From assembly GCA_031255175.1 (NCBI GenBank), contig JAIRTA010000148.1:1-38066 (forward strand): a stretch of DNA of 38,066 nucleotides, in the 5' to 3' direction. The DNA is from Oscillospiraceae bacterium. GTDB taxonomy: Bacteria; Bacillota; Clostridia; Oscillospirales; UBA929. Under the pieces are notes generated by a model. It worked only from the letters and a program-made list of their open reading frames with translations. It ran no database searches and was not told the DNA's origin. Shown piece by piece: positions 10,655 to 19,600 of the stretch. Both the position numbers and the translations under genes were made by a program. Every line of letters begins with the position of its first letter. The stretch's first letter is position 1.

Positions 10655-11400
10655 CTCTCGTGATTTTTACGGTATTCGGACGGACTCATGCCTTTTATCT
10701 TCTTGAAGATAATGGAAAAATATTTTTCGTCGCGGTAACCGACTTTGTACGCCACCTCGTAAGTTTTGATCTTGTTGTCCACAAAGTAGTCGCAGGCGCG
10801 CTCCACCCTGATCTGGTTGAGGCAGTCCGTAAACCCGCACCCCACGGTGCGCTTGAACAGCGTGGAGAGATAATTCGGCGTGATCCCTATATGCTCCGCG
10901 ACGATCGTCAGCGTCAGTTCGTCGGGGTAATGGTCGTTCATGTAGTCGAGGGCGTTGCTGATAAACCGGTTCATAACGGCCGGCACAACCGGCTTTTTGG
11001 GCTCGCTTGCGCGAAACGGTTCTCTTTTGCAGGCGGCCCAAATGGCGCGGAGAATGTCGGACGTGCCCGTGGGTTTGAGCAAATATTCCACCGCGCCGTA
11101 GCGCAGCGCCAGTTGGGCGTATTCGAACTCGTCGTGGCTCGACACAATGATGGTTCTGGGCAGTATGCCAATGGCGGACGCCTCTTTCATCACCTCGATG
11201 CCGCTCTTGACCGGCATTTTGATGTCCAGGAGCATGACATCGGGGTTGTGCCGAATGATGATGTCGATCGCCTCCTGCCCATTGGCCGCGCAGAAAATCT
11301 CAGACACATATTCGGCGTTTTTGCTGATGAAGGACTTCAGGCTCTCTCGCACCCGTTCCTCGTCCTCAGCAATCAGCAGGCGTATTCCTGAATCGCTCAT
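10651..11400 (-). CDS. Response regulator, REC + AraC-type HTH (YesN-like)
   Basis: N-terminal LLIAEDEERVRESL, VMLLDIKMPVKSG; C-terminal AraC HTH ...HIGITPNYLSTLFKRTVGCGFTDCLNQIRVERA...YKVGYRDEKYFSIIFKKIKGMSPSEYRK. Overlaps GH30 and kinase genes by 4 nt. Confidence 0.93.
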   Translation of the reverse strand: MSDSGIRLLIAEDEERVRESLKSFISKNAEYVSEIFCAANGQEAIDIIIRHNPDVMLLDIKMPVKSGIEVMKEASAIGILPRTIIVSSHDEFEYAQLALRYGAVEYLLKPTGTSDILRAIWAACKREPFRASEPKKPVVPAVMNRFISNALDYMNDHYPDELTLTIVAEHIGITPNYLSTLFKRTVGCGFTDCLNQIRVERACDYFVDNKIKTYEVAYKVGYRDEKYFSIIFKKIKGMSPSEYRKNHER

Positions 11401-13202
11401 AGCCTTGCCTCATTTCGTCTTATCAATGGTAGTTTGATACGAACTCTTGTGCCGATGTTCGGCTCACTCTCAATGGCAAGTTCGGCCGCGGCGCCGTAGC
11501 GCAGGTTCATACGCTCCTTTACATTTCTGACGGCGTAGTGCCCCACCCTCTGGTACGCATACCGGCTGTCGTCCTTTGCGCACAAGATCTCCTGCACCTT
11601 CTCGCCGGGCATACCGATGCCGTTGTCCTCGATGACAAACGAGAGGAAATCGCGGTCTATACAGCCGGTGATCCGGACGTAGCCCAGTGTTCCATTTTTT
11701 TCCACTCCGTGGACAATGGCGTTTTCTACAAAGGGCTGGATGATCAGCTTTGGAATTTGGTAGGAGAGCAGTTCGCTGTCCACGTCAATGCTGTAGTCCA
11801 ATTTTTTGTCGAAACGCAGTTTTTGGATCTGCAGATAGTGGCGCACGATTTTTAACTCCTGCTCCACCGAGACCTCGCTGTTTCCGTTGGACAACAGCAT
11901 ACGAAACAATTCGGACATGGCCAATATATCGTCCGCAAGCCCTTCCTGGCTGCATTCCGTCGCCTGCCAGTAAAGGGCGTCCAGCGCGTTGTAGAGGAAG
12001 TGGGGGTTGATCTGGGCTTGGAGTGCGTTCAGTTCGCTCTGTTTCTCCCTGAGCGCCAGGACGTAATTTTTGTCGATCTGCTCGCGGATGTCTCTCACCA
12101 TCGTGTTGAACGTCTCGGCCAACTCGGAGATCTCGTCGCTGCCCTCGACGCGCACCTGCTGGTTGAAGTCGCCGCTCTTAAACTTGTTCATGGAGGCGTA
12201 GAGCAACGTGATCGGCCGGGTGACGATCCGTGAGGCGAACGAAGACAGCGGCCAGATGCCCGCCAAAAGGGCGAACGCCGACAGGCACGTGACCAAAAAC
12301 CCGCTCCTCGCCCACGCGTCCCAATCTCTCTTCTTTGAGAGATAAAAGATCGTCTGGCCCGACGTCTCGCGGCGCTGGGAGAATATGTAATATTTTCCGT
12401 ATTCCAGCGGCTCGCTCGCGGCCTCCGGGGGGCGCGCCTCCAACCACACGGCGGCCTCGTCCGGCACGTCGCCGTACCGGAATATCTCGTTGCCGCCGGC
12501 GTCGAGGATCAGGACGCCCTCGTTGCTTTGGGGCATGGCGTTCGCGCATATGCTCTCGTACCCGTCCAGATTGATGCCGAGCGACAAAAACCCCAATTTG
12601 CGGCTCTTTGACAGATCGTACAATTCGCTGCAGGCGACGATCTTGTCTGAGTGGTTGTTGATAAAAAGCCCGACGTCGTCGCTGTCGATCCGGGTCCACA
12701 CAACGGCGCCGTTCCCCTCCACGGCCCGCTTGTACACGTCCAGGTCCCGGAGGTTTGCGATGTCGGGGGTGAACACGCTCCTGTCGCGGCTCACGGAGAA
12801 GGGCGTGAGCCCGTTTTCCGGGTAGAGGACGACGGTCGCGATCTTTGTTTTGACGGCCAAGATGTCTTTGATGACGTTGACCGGCGTCTTGTTCACCCAA
12901 AAGAAGGGATCCTTGGCCGTCTCCCGGGGGTCGGCGGTCAAGATCCGCTCTATCTCGTAATTGATGGAGAGATATGTCGCGATCTCCAGCATATCCTGCT
13001 CCAGGTATCCGATGTTTTCGTCGATCGACGAGACGGCGCGCTGATATTGCCGCGTGCGTTCGCTTATGACGGCGGAGCGGCTGTTCCAGTAAATCGCAGT
13101 TTCCGTCGTAAGAAGCGCCGGCAGAAGAACGGCATAGATGCTCAAAACGATCTTATGCTTGATCCGCATCCCCAAATGATGGTTTTTCTTTATGCCGCAC
13201 AT
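11397..13202 (-). CDS. Sensor histidine kinase (YesM-like, HAMP + His_kinase)
   Basis: N-terminal TM, HAMP region, QINPHFLYNALDALYWQA motif, C-terminal HATPase VENAIVHGVEKNG / IEDNGIGMP. Confidence 0.93.
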   Translation of the reverse strand: MCGIKKNHHLGMRIKHKIVLSIYAVLLPALLTTETAIYWNSRSAVISERTRQYQRAVSSIDENIGYLEQDMLEIATYLSINYEIERILTADPRETAKDPFFWVNKTPVNVIKDILAVKTKIATVVLYPENGLTPFSVSRDRSVFTPDIANLRDLDVYKRAVEGNGAVVWTRIDSDDVGLFINNHSDKIVACSELYDLSKSRKLGFLSLGINLDGYESICANAMPQSNEGVLILDAGGNEIFRYGDVPDEAAVWLEARPPEAASEPLEYGKYYIFSQRRETSGQTIFYLSKKRDWDAWARSGFLVTCLSAFALLAGIWPLSSFASRIVTRPITLLYASMNKFKSGDFNQQVRVEGSDEISELAETFNTMVRDIREQIDKNYVLALREKQSELNALQAQINPHFLYNALDALYWQATECSQEGLADDILAMSELFRMLLSNGNSEVSVEQELKIVRHYLQIQKLRFDKKLDYSIDVDSELLSYQIPKLIIQPFVENAIVHGVEKNGTLGYVRITGCIDRDFLSFVIEDNGIGMPGEKVQEILCAKDDSRYAYQRVGHYAVRNVKERMNLRYGAAAELAIESEPNIGTRVRIKLPLIRRNEARL

Positions 13203-13227
13203 AGAACACCGCCCCGACTGATATTGT

Positions 13228-14073
13228 TTACCCCTTTACGGCGCCCATGCTCACGCCTTTTGTGATGTGTTTGCTCAGCAATACGTATATGAGGATGGCC
13301 GGCGCGGCGGTGAGCGTCATGACGGCGAATTGCACCGCCGCGTTCGCGCGGTACTGCCCCGTGAACTCCAGGATCGAAAATGGAAGTGTTTTCCATTTCG
13401 ACGTGCTCAGGTATGTACTGGCCATCATAAATTCGTTCCAATTGTTTAAATATGTCATGATGACGACGGTGATGAGCGACGACTTCATCATGGGCGTGAT
13501 GACGCTGCCGAGAAGACGGAAGGTCCCGCAGCCGTCGATGATGGCGGCCTCCTCTATCTCCTTCGAAACGGACTCCATATAGCTCGCCGCGAGGAAAAGC
13601 CCCTGCGGCAGTGAGAACGCCACGTAAGGCAAAAGAAGTGACCACAGTGTATCACGGACCCCCAAAAAGTCATATATCATATAATTTGGAATCAACGTCG
13701 CGTGGATCGGGATCATCATCCCCAGCAGGATGATGTTTTTGGCGGTCTGCGAAAACTTCCAGCGCATTCTCGTGACGGCGTAGGCCGAGCAGATGGAGAG
13801 CGCCAGCACAATGGCGACCGCGAGCGTATTGACAACCAGGCTATTTTTTAAGTATAACAGAAAATGTCCGTCAGTGAAAGCCTTCGGATAGTTCCCCCAC
13901 TGAATTTCCCGGGGAATGATGAGCAGATTTGAGGTAAAGAACTCGGTGTTGCTGGCAAAGGAGAAATCGATGAGCCATATCAGCGGAAAGAGCTGCACGG
14001 CCGAAAACAGCGTGAGCGCGACCCAAATGATGCCCCGCCCCAGGGAGAATTTTGTTTTTATCTTGTCCGTCAC
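13228..14073 (-). CDS. Carbohydrate ABC transporter permease (MalG/AraQ type)
   Basis: Multi-TM; EAA-like loop KEIEEAAIIDGCGTFRLLGSVITPMMKSSL. Confidence 0.93.
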   Translation of the reverse strand: MTDKIKTKFSLGRGIIWVALTLFSAVQLFPLIWLIDFSFASNTEFFTSNLLIIPREIQWGNYPKAFTDGHFLLYLKNSLVVNTLAVAIVLALSICSAYAVTRMRWKFSQTAKNIILLGMMIPIHATLIPNYMIYDFLGVRDTLWSLLLPYVAFSLPQGLFLAASYMESVSKEIEEAAIIDGCGTFRLLGSVITPMMKSSLITVVIMTYLNNWNEFMMASTYLSTSKWKTLPFSILEFTGQYRANAAVQFAVMTLTAAPAILIYVLLSKHITKGVSMGAVKG

Positions 14074-14076
14074 GGC

Positions 14077-14952
14077 TCAGCCCTCCCTTCGAAACAGCCG
14101 GTTGAGGAACAATGTGGTAAGAAGACAGATGATGACAAACACGACGCTTATCGTATTGCCGTACCCGTAGTTGCCCGACTGAAACGCCTGCTTATACAGA
14201 TAGGTCGCCACAAACTGCGTCTCGTTCCCGGGGCCGCCCTTTGTCAGGAGATAGACCGTCTCCATCTGCTTCAGCGCCGAGATGAGGGCGAGCGTCACGT
14301 TCACTTGGATCACGGGGCGCATCAGCGGCAGGGTGATCGCGAAGAACATCTTTTTGTCGTCGCAGCCGTCGATGGCGGCGGCCTCATACAACACGGGGTC
14401 GATGTTCTTCACGCCCGTGTAGTAGATGAGCATACCCCAGCCGAAGCCGTGCCACACGAGCACGATGAGCACCGACCAGATGGCCCGCCCCGTGCCGAGC
14501 CAGTTGACGCCCTCCCCGCCGAAGAAGCGCGCGATCACGTTAAAAAGCCCGAAATTCGTGTTGTAGACGTATTTCCATAAAGTGGCAATCACGGCGGAGG
14601 ATATGATGTTGGGGACAAAGTACGCGCTCTTAAAAAACGTCTCCGCGCGGCCGCCGATCCTGTCCAGCAGCCACGCCGCGAAGATCGCTATCGGGTGCTG
14701 GATGAGAATAAAGCCCGCCGCGAGCAGCGCCGAATTGAGCAAGGCGTTCCAAAACGCCTTGTCCTTTGCGAGGGCGGAGTAGTTCTCAAACCCCACGAAC
14801 GTGAACCGGCCGATGCCGGAACTGTTGGTGAAGCTGTAAACAAAGCTGAGGAGAATCGGCGCGAGCACGGCGAACACGAAGGCGATCAAGCTCGGCGCGA
14901 TGAGAATCGCGATGACGCGTTTGTCCCTGAGCATCTTTTCCATATCACTCAC
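14077..14952 (-). CDS. Carbohydrate ABC transporter permease (MalF/UgpA type)
   Basis: Multi-TM; EAA loop PVLYEAAAIDGCDDKKMFFAITLPLMRPV; adjacent to the second permease and SBP. Confidence 0.93.
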   Translation of the reverse strand: MSDMEKMLRDKRVIAILIAPSLIAFVFAVLAPILLSFVYSFTNSSGIGRFTFVGFENYSALAKDKAFWNALLNSALLAAGFILIQHPIAIFAAWLLDRIGGRAETFFKSAYFVPNIISSAVIATLWKYVYNTNFGLFNVIARFFGGEGVNWLGTGRAIWSVLIVLVWHGFGWGMLIYYTGVKNIDPVLYEAAAIDGCDDKKMFFAITLPLMRPVIQVNVTLALISALKQMETVYLLTKGGPGNETQFVATYLYKQAFQSGNYGYGNTISVVFVIICLLTTLFLNRLFRREG

Positions 14953-14976
14953 CCCTTACCGGCGGCCGGAAGCCGT

Positions 14977-15117
14977 ATAATACCCGTGAGCGATAACAAA
15001 CCGCCACAACCGACCGTCTTTTTGCCCTCCGGCCGCGCTGTCCTACCGGCGTCCGCCCGGCCGGAGGGCAAAAATCCTGCGGATATTTTCGGCAGATGTT
15101 ACCGCTCGCGGGTATAA
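14977..15117. repeat. Nested inverted-repeat structure in the intercistronic region between SBP and permease genes
   Basis: Inner perfect 17-bp arms TTTTTGCCCTCCGGCCG (15019-15035) / CGGCCGGAGGGCAAAAA (15058-15074); outer 18-nt arms ATACCCGTGAGCGATAAC / GTTACCGCTCGCGGGTAT, 16/18 complementary. Confidence 0.75.
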
Positions 15118-15124
15118 CAAACCG

Positions 15125-15156
15125 GCGGGTGCCGGGGGGGGGATTCCGGCACCCGC
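15125..15156. repeat. GC-rich hairpin immediately downstream of the SBP stop (possible attenuator/3'-end stabiliser)
   Basis: 11-bp stem GCGGGTGCCGG/CCGGCACCCGC around a loop containing a run of G (+ strand). Confidence 0.6.
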
Positions 15157-15173
15157 GGGTTCCTCTGCTGTGA

Positions 15174-16454
15174 TCAGTCCGCCAGCGCGTTTATCGCACC
15201 CTCCGGGGTGATGGATTTGATGGAGATCTGCTGTGACAGGTCTTCAAACTTCGTCTTGAAATCGGCCGAGCCGAGATCGTTGATCGTCGTGCCGCTGATG
15301 GACGTGGCGCCCGCGAAGATGTCGATCAGCTGAAGCTGGACGGGGGTCTCGCTGCCGGTCTTGTATTGGGAGAAGTCCTGCGCCGACATACAGACGTTGT
15401 TTTCCCAGGCAATCTTTGTCCAGTTTTCCGGCTTGTAGATGTAGTTGAGAAGTTTTACGGCCTCGTCTTTGACGGGGCTCTTCGCGATCACGGAGTGGCC
15501 GCCGCCGTTCCATGCCGCGATGTCCGTCGCGACGCCGACGCCGCCGGACACGACAGGCATTGTGAAGGCGCGGATGTTTTCACGGATCTCCGGATCGATC
15601 TCCTGGTTGTTGGCCATGCTCATCTCCCAGCTGCCCATGTAGAACATGGCGGCCTGGCCGTTGATGAACAGATTCTGCGCCGTGCCGTAGTCCTGCTGTT
15701 CAAACCCGGGCTGGAACAGATTGGCGTCGTAAGCGTCTTGGAGGAGCCGGGCCGCCTCGGCGTACATCGGGTGCGAAAAGTCGCCGCCGGATATGGCTTT
15801 TAAGGTCTCCGGCTGGTAGGCCGTCCCCCCGATCTTGACGAGCAAGTCTGTGATGAATATGGAGATGGGCCACTTGTCGTTGCCGTCCATCGCGACGGGC
15901 GATATGCCGGTGGCCGCGATCTTGGGGGCGAGCGCGAGCAATTCGTCATACGTGGTCGGAATCGACCAGTTGTTGTCGCTGAACAGCTTTTGGTTGTAAT
16001 AGAAAGCGATCATATCCGTGTTTCTCGGCAGGCCGTACAGTTTGCCGTCTTTGGAGAACCCGGCGAGCGAACCCTCAACAAACCCGTATTCGCTGTAATC
16101 ACCGGGGTTGAGTTCGGCGATCAGCCCGGCGTCGATGTACCCGTCTAAGAAAGACGGCTGCCCCCATACGCTGATGAGGTCGGGCAAGCTCGTCCCCGAG
16201 GCGTATGCCTTCATCTTGATCTTGTACGCTTCGTCGTCCAGCGCCTCCACTTGGATCTCGACGTTTGGATTCTCGGCGATGTACTGGTCGAAAATCTTCT
16301 GCTCCACGAGCCCTTGCCCCGTTGTTCTGTCCGGCAGATTGCTGAATACCTTGATGACGGTTTTGCCCCCGTTTGCCGGCTGGCCGCTCGGCGAACACGC
16401 CGCCGCTCCGAAGAGCATAACGGCCGCCAGGAATAACACTAGGATCCTTTTCAT
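15174..16454 (-). CDS. Extracellular sugar-binding lipoprotein (SBP family 1)
   Basis: Lipobox-type signal MKRILVLFLAAVMLFGAAACSPSG; SBP family pattern; start chosen at ATG 16454 (preceded by GGAGAGGGGA RBS) rather than the ORF-track start 16475. Confidence 0.9.
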   Translation of the reverse strand: MKRILVLFLAAVMLFGAAACSPSGQPANGGKTVIKVFSNLPDRTTGQGLVEQKIFDQYIAENPNVEIQVEALDDEAYKIKMKAYASGTSLPDLISVWGQPSFLDGYIDAGLIAELNPGDYSEYGFVEGSLAGFSKDGKLYGLPRNTDMIAFYYNQKLFSDNNWSIPTTYDELLALAPKIAATGISPVAMDGNDKWPISIFITDLLVKIGGTAYQPETLKAISGGDFSHPMYAEAARLLQDAYDANLFQPGFEQQDYGTAQNLFINGQAAMFYMGSWEMSMANNQEIDPEIRENIRAFTMPVVSGGVGVATDIAAWNGGGHSVIAKSPVKDEAVKLLNYIYKPENWTKIAWENNVCMSAQDFSQYKTGSETPVQLQLIDIFAGATSISGTTINDLGSADFKTKFEDLSQQISIKSITPEGAINALAD

Positions 16455-16676
16455 CAATGATTCCCCTCTCCACAAGTTTGTGTGGTGGTATTTGCGCGGA
16501 AGATCTAATCTCTGTATCTATTATAGCGCGATTTTCGGTCAATTGTGTCATAGTATCTTTAAAAAAGGTGGGCTATCCTACACAGGTCACCGAATCTCTC
16601 CGCAGGTGCGAGGGCGAACCAGCGCCGCCGCGGGTAAACCGGCGGCGGCGCTGATCCGCTTGCTCACGCTGCTATA

Positions 16677-19600
16677 TCAATTAGAGGGAATGGTGAAACT
16701 CTCTGTGAGGGGCGCGTAGGTTTCGCTGTCCCAGATGTACCCGGTGCGGTTGGCGCCGCCCGGCAGCAGCAGGCTGTACTTCGTGTTGGACAGCCACGAG
16801 CCGATGGCGGTGCTCTTGTCGGCAAACGGCTGCGGGCCGCGGGCCTCTCCGCCGACGATTTCCGAGTTGCCGCCGACGCCGCCGTTTACGAGCACCGAAC
16901 CCTTGATGGTGATCTGCTCGGTCATCATGTCCGCCAGTCTCCCGCCGTCCGCGTAGCTGGCGACGATGGCGTTCGCCGTCCGCGCCGTCGCCGTCCTGTT
17001 GAGTATGCTCAGGCCAACGAAGTCGTCGTAGACGCCGACGTCGCCGAGGGTGATCTCAGAACCGGAGGGCGTCAGTCTCGACCAGTACTCATTGTCGGGG
17101 TGGAACTCGTTTGGCGCGAGGAACATCGTCGGCCCAACCCCGCCGTTGTTGCCGGGGCCCTCGCCGTTGATGACGTGCGCGATCTCGCCTCTCCTCTGCG
17201 AGATGGAGAGTGTCCCGACCTGGTGGATCTTGATGTTGGCGTTCTCGGCCGGCGTGATGAAGGCCGACCAGATTGTGCGGAACGGGACACTCATATTCTG
17301 GACGAACACGTCATACGACACAAGGCCCCAGCCCTCGAAGTTCTTCACGTCGTCGCCGACGCGGAAGGCGGCGTACCCCTGCTGTCTTTCGGACAGCGGC
17401 CCGATGTAATCGTACTTGGGGTCTGCCAGCGACGTGTCGCGCCAGGCGCCGGGCACGCCCTCGTCGGTCTCCGGCGGGTCGTACGGGCGCTCGTTTTGCA
17501 GGTAGAAGCAACGCCCGTCATCGCCGTTCCAGAGGACGTCGTACTTCTGGAAGTGCTCGGCGTGCAGGCCGTACGTAATCACGTGGTCGCCGTTTACCAC
17601 CAGGCCGTTGTCCGTCTGGTTGAGCGTCCACCCGACTTGGTCGCCGTGGTCGGCGCGCCAGATCCACGCGTGGTCGAGGATCGTGTAGTCGGCGTTTATG
17701 ATGAGGCCGTTCTTTGCCTTGTAGGGGACGTTTGTGGGCAGCCCGCCGACACGTATAATGGCGTCGGAGAGCACGATCGGGCTCGCCTTCATCTCCGGGG
17801 TCTCTGTGAAGCCGCCCTCGCCGACGACAAGCAGCGCCTCGCTGGCGTTGGCAAAGTCGTTTCCGGCGGCGGGCCCGGCGTCAAACAGGAGGCCGGCGAC
17901 GCGCACGCCGGGTACGTCCGCCACTTGCACGCAGACGTTCCCGTTCAGCGGACGGAGCGAGGCCTCGCCCACGCCGAGCAGCACGGCGTTCGGCTCGGTG
18001 ACGCGGATCTCTTTGTCGAGCTTGTACACGCCGGGGGTAAAGAAGATGTTGCCGTCTTTTGTCTTCATGCCGGCGATGATCTGATCGGCGTTCATGGCCT
18101 CATTGGCCACGAAGAAGTCGCTCAGCAACCGGCTCTCGCCCGGGCCCATGCCCCCGTTTTCTTTGCCGGCGCCCCACGAGAGGCCGACGGCGTCTTTGCG
18201 GTAACCGGGCACAAACACTTTGTAGTCGCCGGTGCCGTCGTTCGCGTCCACATCGAAGTAGAGGAACGGTTTTTCTGCGATCATCGGCGTGTGCGCCACA
18301 TCGACGACGATCCATGAGTAGGACTGGTTCCACTGGGTCCCGTCCTGTGTCGTGTTGCCCTGCATGACGCCGTTCCAGATGAGGCCGTCTGTGCCGGCCA
18401 TCGCGTTGTTGCGGGTGTAGAACTGCTGCTGCCCCTGGTAGGTCTGCCAGCCCGTGTAGCTGTCGGCCAGGAAGCCGCCGCTCGCGGAACCGCCGAGCTG
18501 GAACGTGAGCGAGCCCGTTTTCACCCTGCGGACGGGGGAGGCCTGCGACACGGCGAACACATTCCCGCCGGCCATAGTCTCCATATTTTCAAATGTGCGC
18601 CAGAAGTTCTGCGTGACGTTGCCGCCGCCGTTGTAGCCGCCGCCTTCCCAGGAGAACACCTGCACCGACTGCGTCTGCACGTCGGTCGGCAGCTTGCCGA
18701 GCCCGGCGATGTGCATGTAGAAGTTGAGGTACATGCCCAAGTACGTAAAGTCGGCCGCGTGCCCCTTGGCGGGCCTGAACAGGAGCGCGACGCGGTCGTC
18801 GGTGAACTGGTTGTTGGCGTCCGCGCCGGGAGGGGAATTGCTGCCTATGCGGCCGCCCCAGAAGAACGCCCTGGAGTAGTTGTCGGTGACCGTTGCCACC
18901 GTGAGCGGGGCGTCGTTCTCGGTGAAGATCTCGGTGTTCGGGAACGTCGTGATCTCAAGGGAAACCACGTCCGACAACGGGCTGTCGATGTAATCGCCGT
19001 TTCCGTTGTACGCGGTCACCTTGTACCAATCCCACACGTGGTCGGTTCCAAGGTTGTACGTCGTCGTCGCCGCGTCGGTGACGGCGACCTGCGTGGTAAA
19101 CGAGGCGGGCGCGTATCTGCCGAGCCCGCGGTAGAGTTTGTAGCCGGTCGCGCCCGCCACGGCGTCCCACGAGACGACCGCGCCGTTGCCGTCGCCCGTC
19201 ACTTTGACGTTCTGGGGAGCGGGCAGGGCACTCTCGGCGTTGATGACGTTGAGAGCCACGGCTTTTTCCGTCCCGGCGGCGTCATTGAACTTGAGCGCGA
19301 TGCTGTGCGCGTCGCCGTTCGCCAGCGCCAGCGCGGAGAGCGCGGCGGCCTCAATGACAACGGTGGGAACCCTGCCGCTGCGGAGGGTGTAGGCGACGGG
19401 GCTGCCGTCGAGAAGCAGGGACGCGATGCCGGTCGCCCGGAGAGACCCGAAGCCCATCTTCACGTCGATGACCACGTCTTCGGGGATCTTTTTGTTGAAC
19501 GTCACGAGGGACGTGCCCACGCTCGGAGTCTCCCCGCCGGGGATGTTGGCGGTGATCAGCAGCCCGTCCGAATCGTTGTTGGCGGTGTCCGTCACGACCT

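Noticed and set aside
15127-15142. Poly-G run (9 G) as phase-variation tract
   Set aside because: Lies in a non-coding hairpin loop downstream of a stop codon; no reading frame to switch.
16596-16660. GC-rich hairpin CAGCGCCGCCG...CGGCGGCGCTG downstream of the large secreted protein as intrinsic terminator
   Set aside because: No U-tract on the minus strand after the stem; may attenuate transcription but not supportable as a terminator.
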